DNA of 64,000 nt from Actinobacillus seminis (GTDB lineage: Bacteria; Pseudomonadota; Gammaproteobacteria; Enterobacterales; Pasteurellaceae). Under the pieces are notes generated by a model that did not search any database, was not told the DNA's origin, and saw only the letters and a list, made by a program, of their open reading frames with translations. How positions within the stretch are numbered: the first letter of the stretch is position 1; every line of letters starts with the position of its first letter. The stretch spans positions 62,001 to 126,000 of the forward strand of contig NZ_NLFK01000002.1 in NCBI RefSeq assembly GCF_002263215.1, given 5' to 3'. Below are positions 63,143 to 64,000 of this stretch, one piece after another. The translations under genes and the position numbers were made by a program.

Positions 63143-64000
63143 ATGAACAAAATCTTCAAAACCAAATACGATGTAACAACGGGTCAAACCAAAGCCGTTT
63201 CTGAATTAGCCAGCAACCGCCAAGTGGCGAGCAGTTCGGGGGAAAAGCCGAAGTGCGATGTGTTTTTCGGCGGAAATTTAGGGGCGTTTAAAGTCTTACC
63301 ATTGGCGTTGTTGATGTTGGGGCTGTTGTCGAGTGTGGCGTATGGTGACAACGATAATGTGTATCATTGGGATCAAGGGGAAGGGTCTTACATTGCTCCA
63401 TATAAAGATGGTGTGCACGAAGGAAAAAACAAAGAATCTGTATTAATTACTAAAAAAGAAAATACCGCAGGGCTGGAGGTTAATAAAGCGCGCAAAAATA
63501 ATGCGAGCTTTAAACATACTGTTGCCGTAGGTTCACGTACTGTTGTTGGTGGACATGGTGCGACATCAATAGGATATAAAGCTATTGCGGGTAGCAATGT
63601 CAATAAAAGTAATGTTGATGATTATAATCAAGAAATGACAGCCATTGGGTATAGGGTTTTTGCTAATGGCGATAGTTCTACGGCGATAGGAAACGAAGCC
63701 ACTGCTTGGGGGGATAACTCTATTGCTATAGGTTCAGATAATGCCAAAGGAGATGGGAAAGATAACAGAGCAGAGCGTGCGTTAAGCTACGATGTTTGGA
63801 GGTTAGTACATGATAAACGAAAAGATTTCTTGTATACGGCTGATTATGCAACGACAAAAGAAGAAATAAATGATTATCAGAATTATCTCTCTTTTAAAAA
63901 TGGCGATCAAGAAAGTAAAAATAGATTAAAAAAATCCCATACTTGGGCAAGAGGTCATAATGCTATTTCTATTGGATCGAGAAGTATTGCCTACGGTAAT
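63143..64000 (+). CDS. Trimeric autotransporter adhesin, 5' part (cut by window end)
   Basis: The frame is open for 286 codons to the window edge. It begins with an extended signal peptide: a charged start (MNKIFKTKYDVTTGQTKAVS) and a hydrophobic core (LPLALLMLGLLSSVAYG), typical of type Vc proteins. Head repeats of the YadA/Hia type follow: TVAVGSRTVVGGHGATSIGY, MTAIGYRVFANGDSSTAIG, AWGDNSIAIGSDNA and AISIGSRSIAYGN. Stalk and anchor lie beyond the window. ATG 63143 has AAGAGAA upstream. Probably a surface adhesin; the binding target cannot be predicted. Confidence 0.9.
   Translation, partial: MNKIFKTKYDVTTGQTKAVSELASNRQVASSSGEKPKCDVFFGGNLGAFKVLPLALLMLGLLSSVAYGDNDNVYHWDQGEGSYIAPYKDGVHEGKNKESVLITKKENTAGLEVNKARKNNASFKHTVAVGSRTVVGGHGATSIGYKAIAGSNVNKSNVDDYNQEMTAIGYRVFANGDSSTAIGNEATAWGDNSIAIGSDNAKGDGKDNRAERALSYDVWRLVHDKRKDFLYTADYATTKEEINDYQNYLSFKNGDQESKNRLKKSHTWARGHNAISIGSRSIAYGN

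Overview
The window is a stretch of a Pasteurellaceae chromosome. The best evidence is the 9-mer AAGTGCGGT (or its complement ACCGCACTT), the Haemophilus-type DNA uptake signal sequence, scattered through most of the window and often paired head-to-head as a terminator. Gene content agrees: yibN-secB-gpsA-cysE, pgk-fba, gltBD, typA/glnA, selAB with selC, and a Yfe/Sit-type metal transporter. I do not name the genus; the sequence fits Pasteurella, Haemophilus, Aggregatibacter or close relatives.

Layout. 0-5 kb: arginine biosynthesis, argE divergent from argC-argB-argH, with tandem ARG boxes between. 5-9 kb: metH. 8.8-11.4 kb: a small accessory island with an XRE regulator divergent from a secreted Asn/Tyr-rich protein, a shortened RhuM-family gene and a DUF72 gene. 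11.5-15 kb: selenocysteine cluster (selC, selA, selB). 15-17.6 kb: a decayed TonB-dependent receptor behind a Fur-like box. 18-24.5 kb: cysE, gpsA, secB, yibN, dcuB, ndh and a small permease. 24.5-28.6 kb: nucleoside/pseudouridine catabolism (psuT-like relic, psuG, a wHTH-PfkB kinase gene with a frameshift, nucleoside hydrolase). 28.6-32.3 kb: pssA, a TrmH-family methylase, yfhL, RNase I. 32.4-36.4 kb: IS3-type relic, typA, glnA. 36.5-40 kb: Fur-boxed sitABCD/yfeABCD-like metal importer. 40-48 kb: asnB, a ferredoxin-domain relic, gltD and gltB. 48-53 kb: an IS200/IS605 relic, sodA, maeB, rsuA. 53.4-60 kb: slam-tbpB-tbpA transferrin iron uptake, with tbpB frameshifted twice. 60-64 kb: a zinc-ribbon membrane protein, fba, pgk, and the 5' part of a trimeric autotransporter adhesin cut by the window edge.

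Functionally, three iron or metal acquisition loci have Fur-like boxes (good for sit, plausible for the dead receptor and for slam-tbp). Ammonium assimilation (glnA, gltBD, asnB) and C4-dicarboxylate metabolism (dcuB, maeB) are represented. Disrupted genes (receptor, psuT-like, psuK-like, tbpB, ferredoxin domain, IS relics) are all accessory. The long housekeeping genes (metH, gltB, typA, maeB, selB) are intact, so the breaks look like real decay and not general sequence error.

The most interesting items are: the slam-tbpBA segment, which has no uptake-signal 9-mer over about 7 kb and carries hairpins resembling Neisseriaceae DNA-uptake-sequence dialects; the XRE/secreted-protein pair with a perfect 24-bp palindrome overlapping a promoter; the decaying pseudouridine cluster with a large operator-like inverted repeat; and three long poly(A) tracts at metal-uptake loci.
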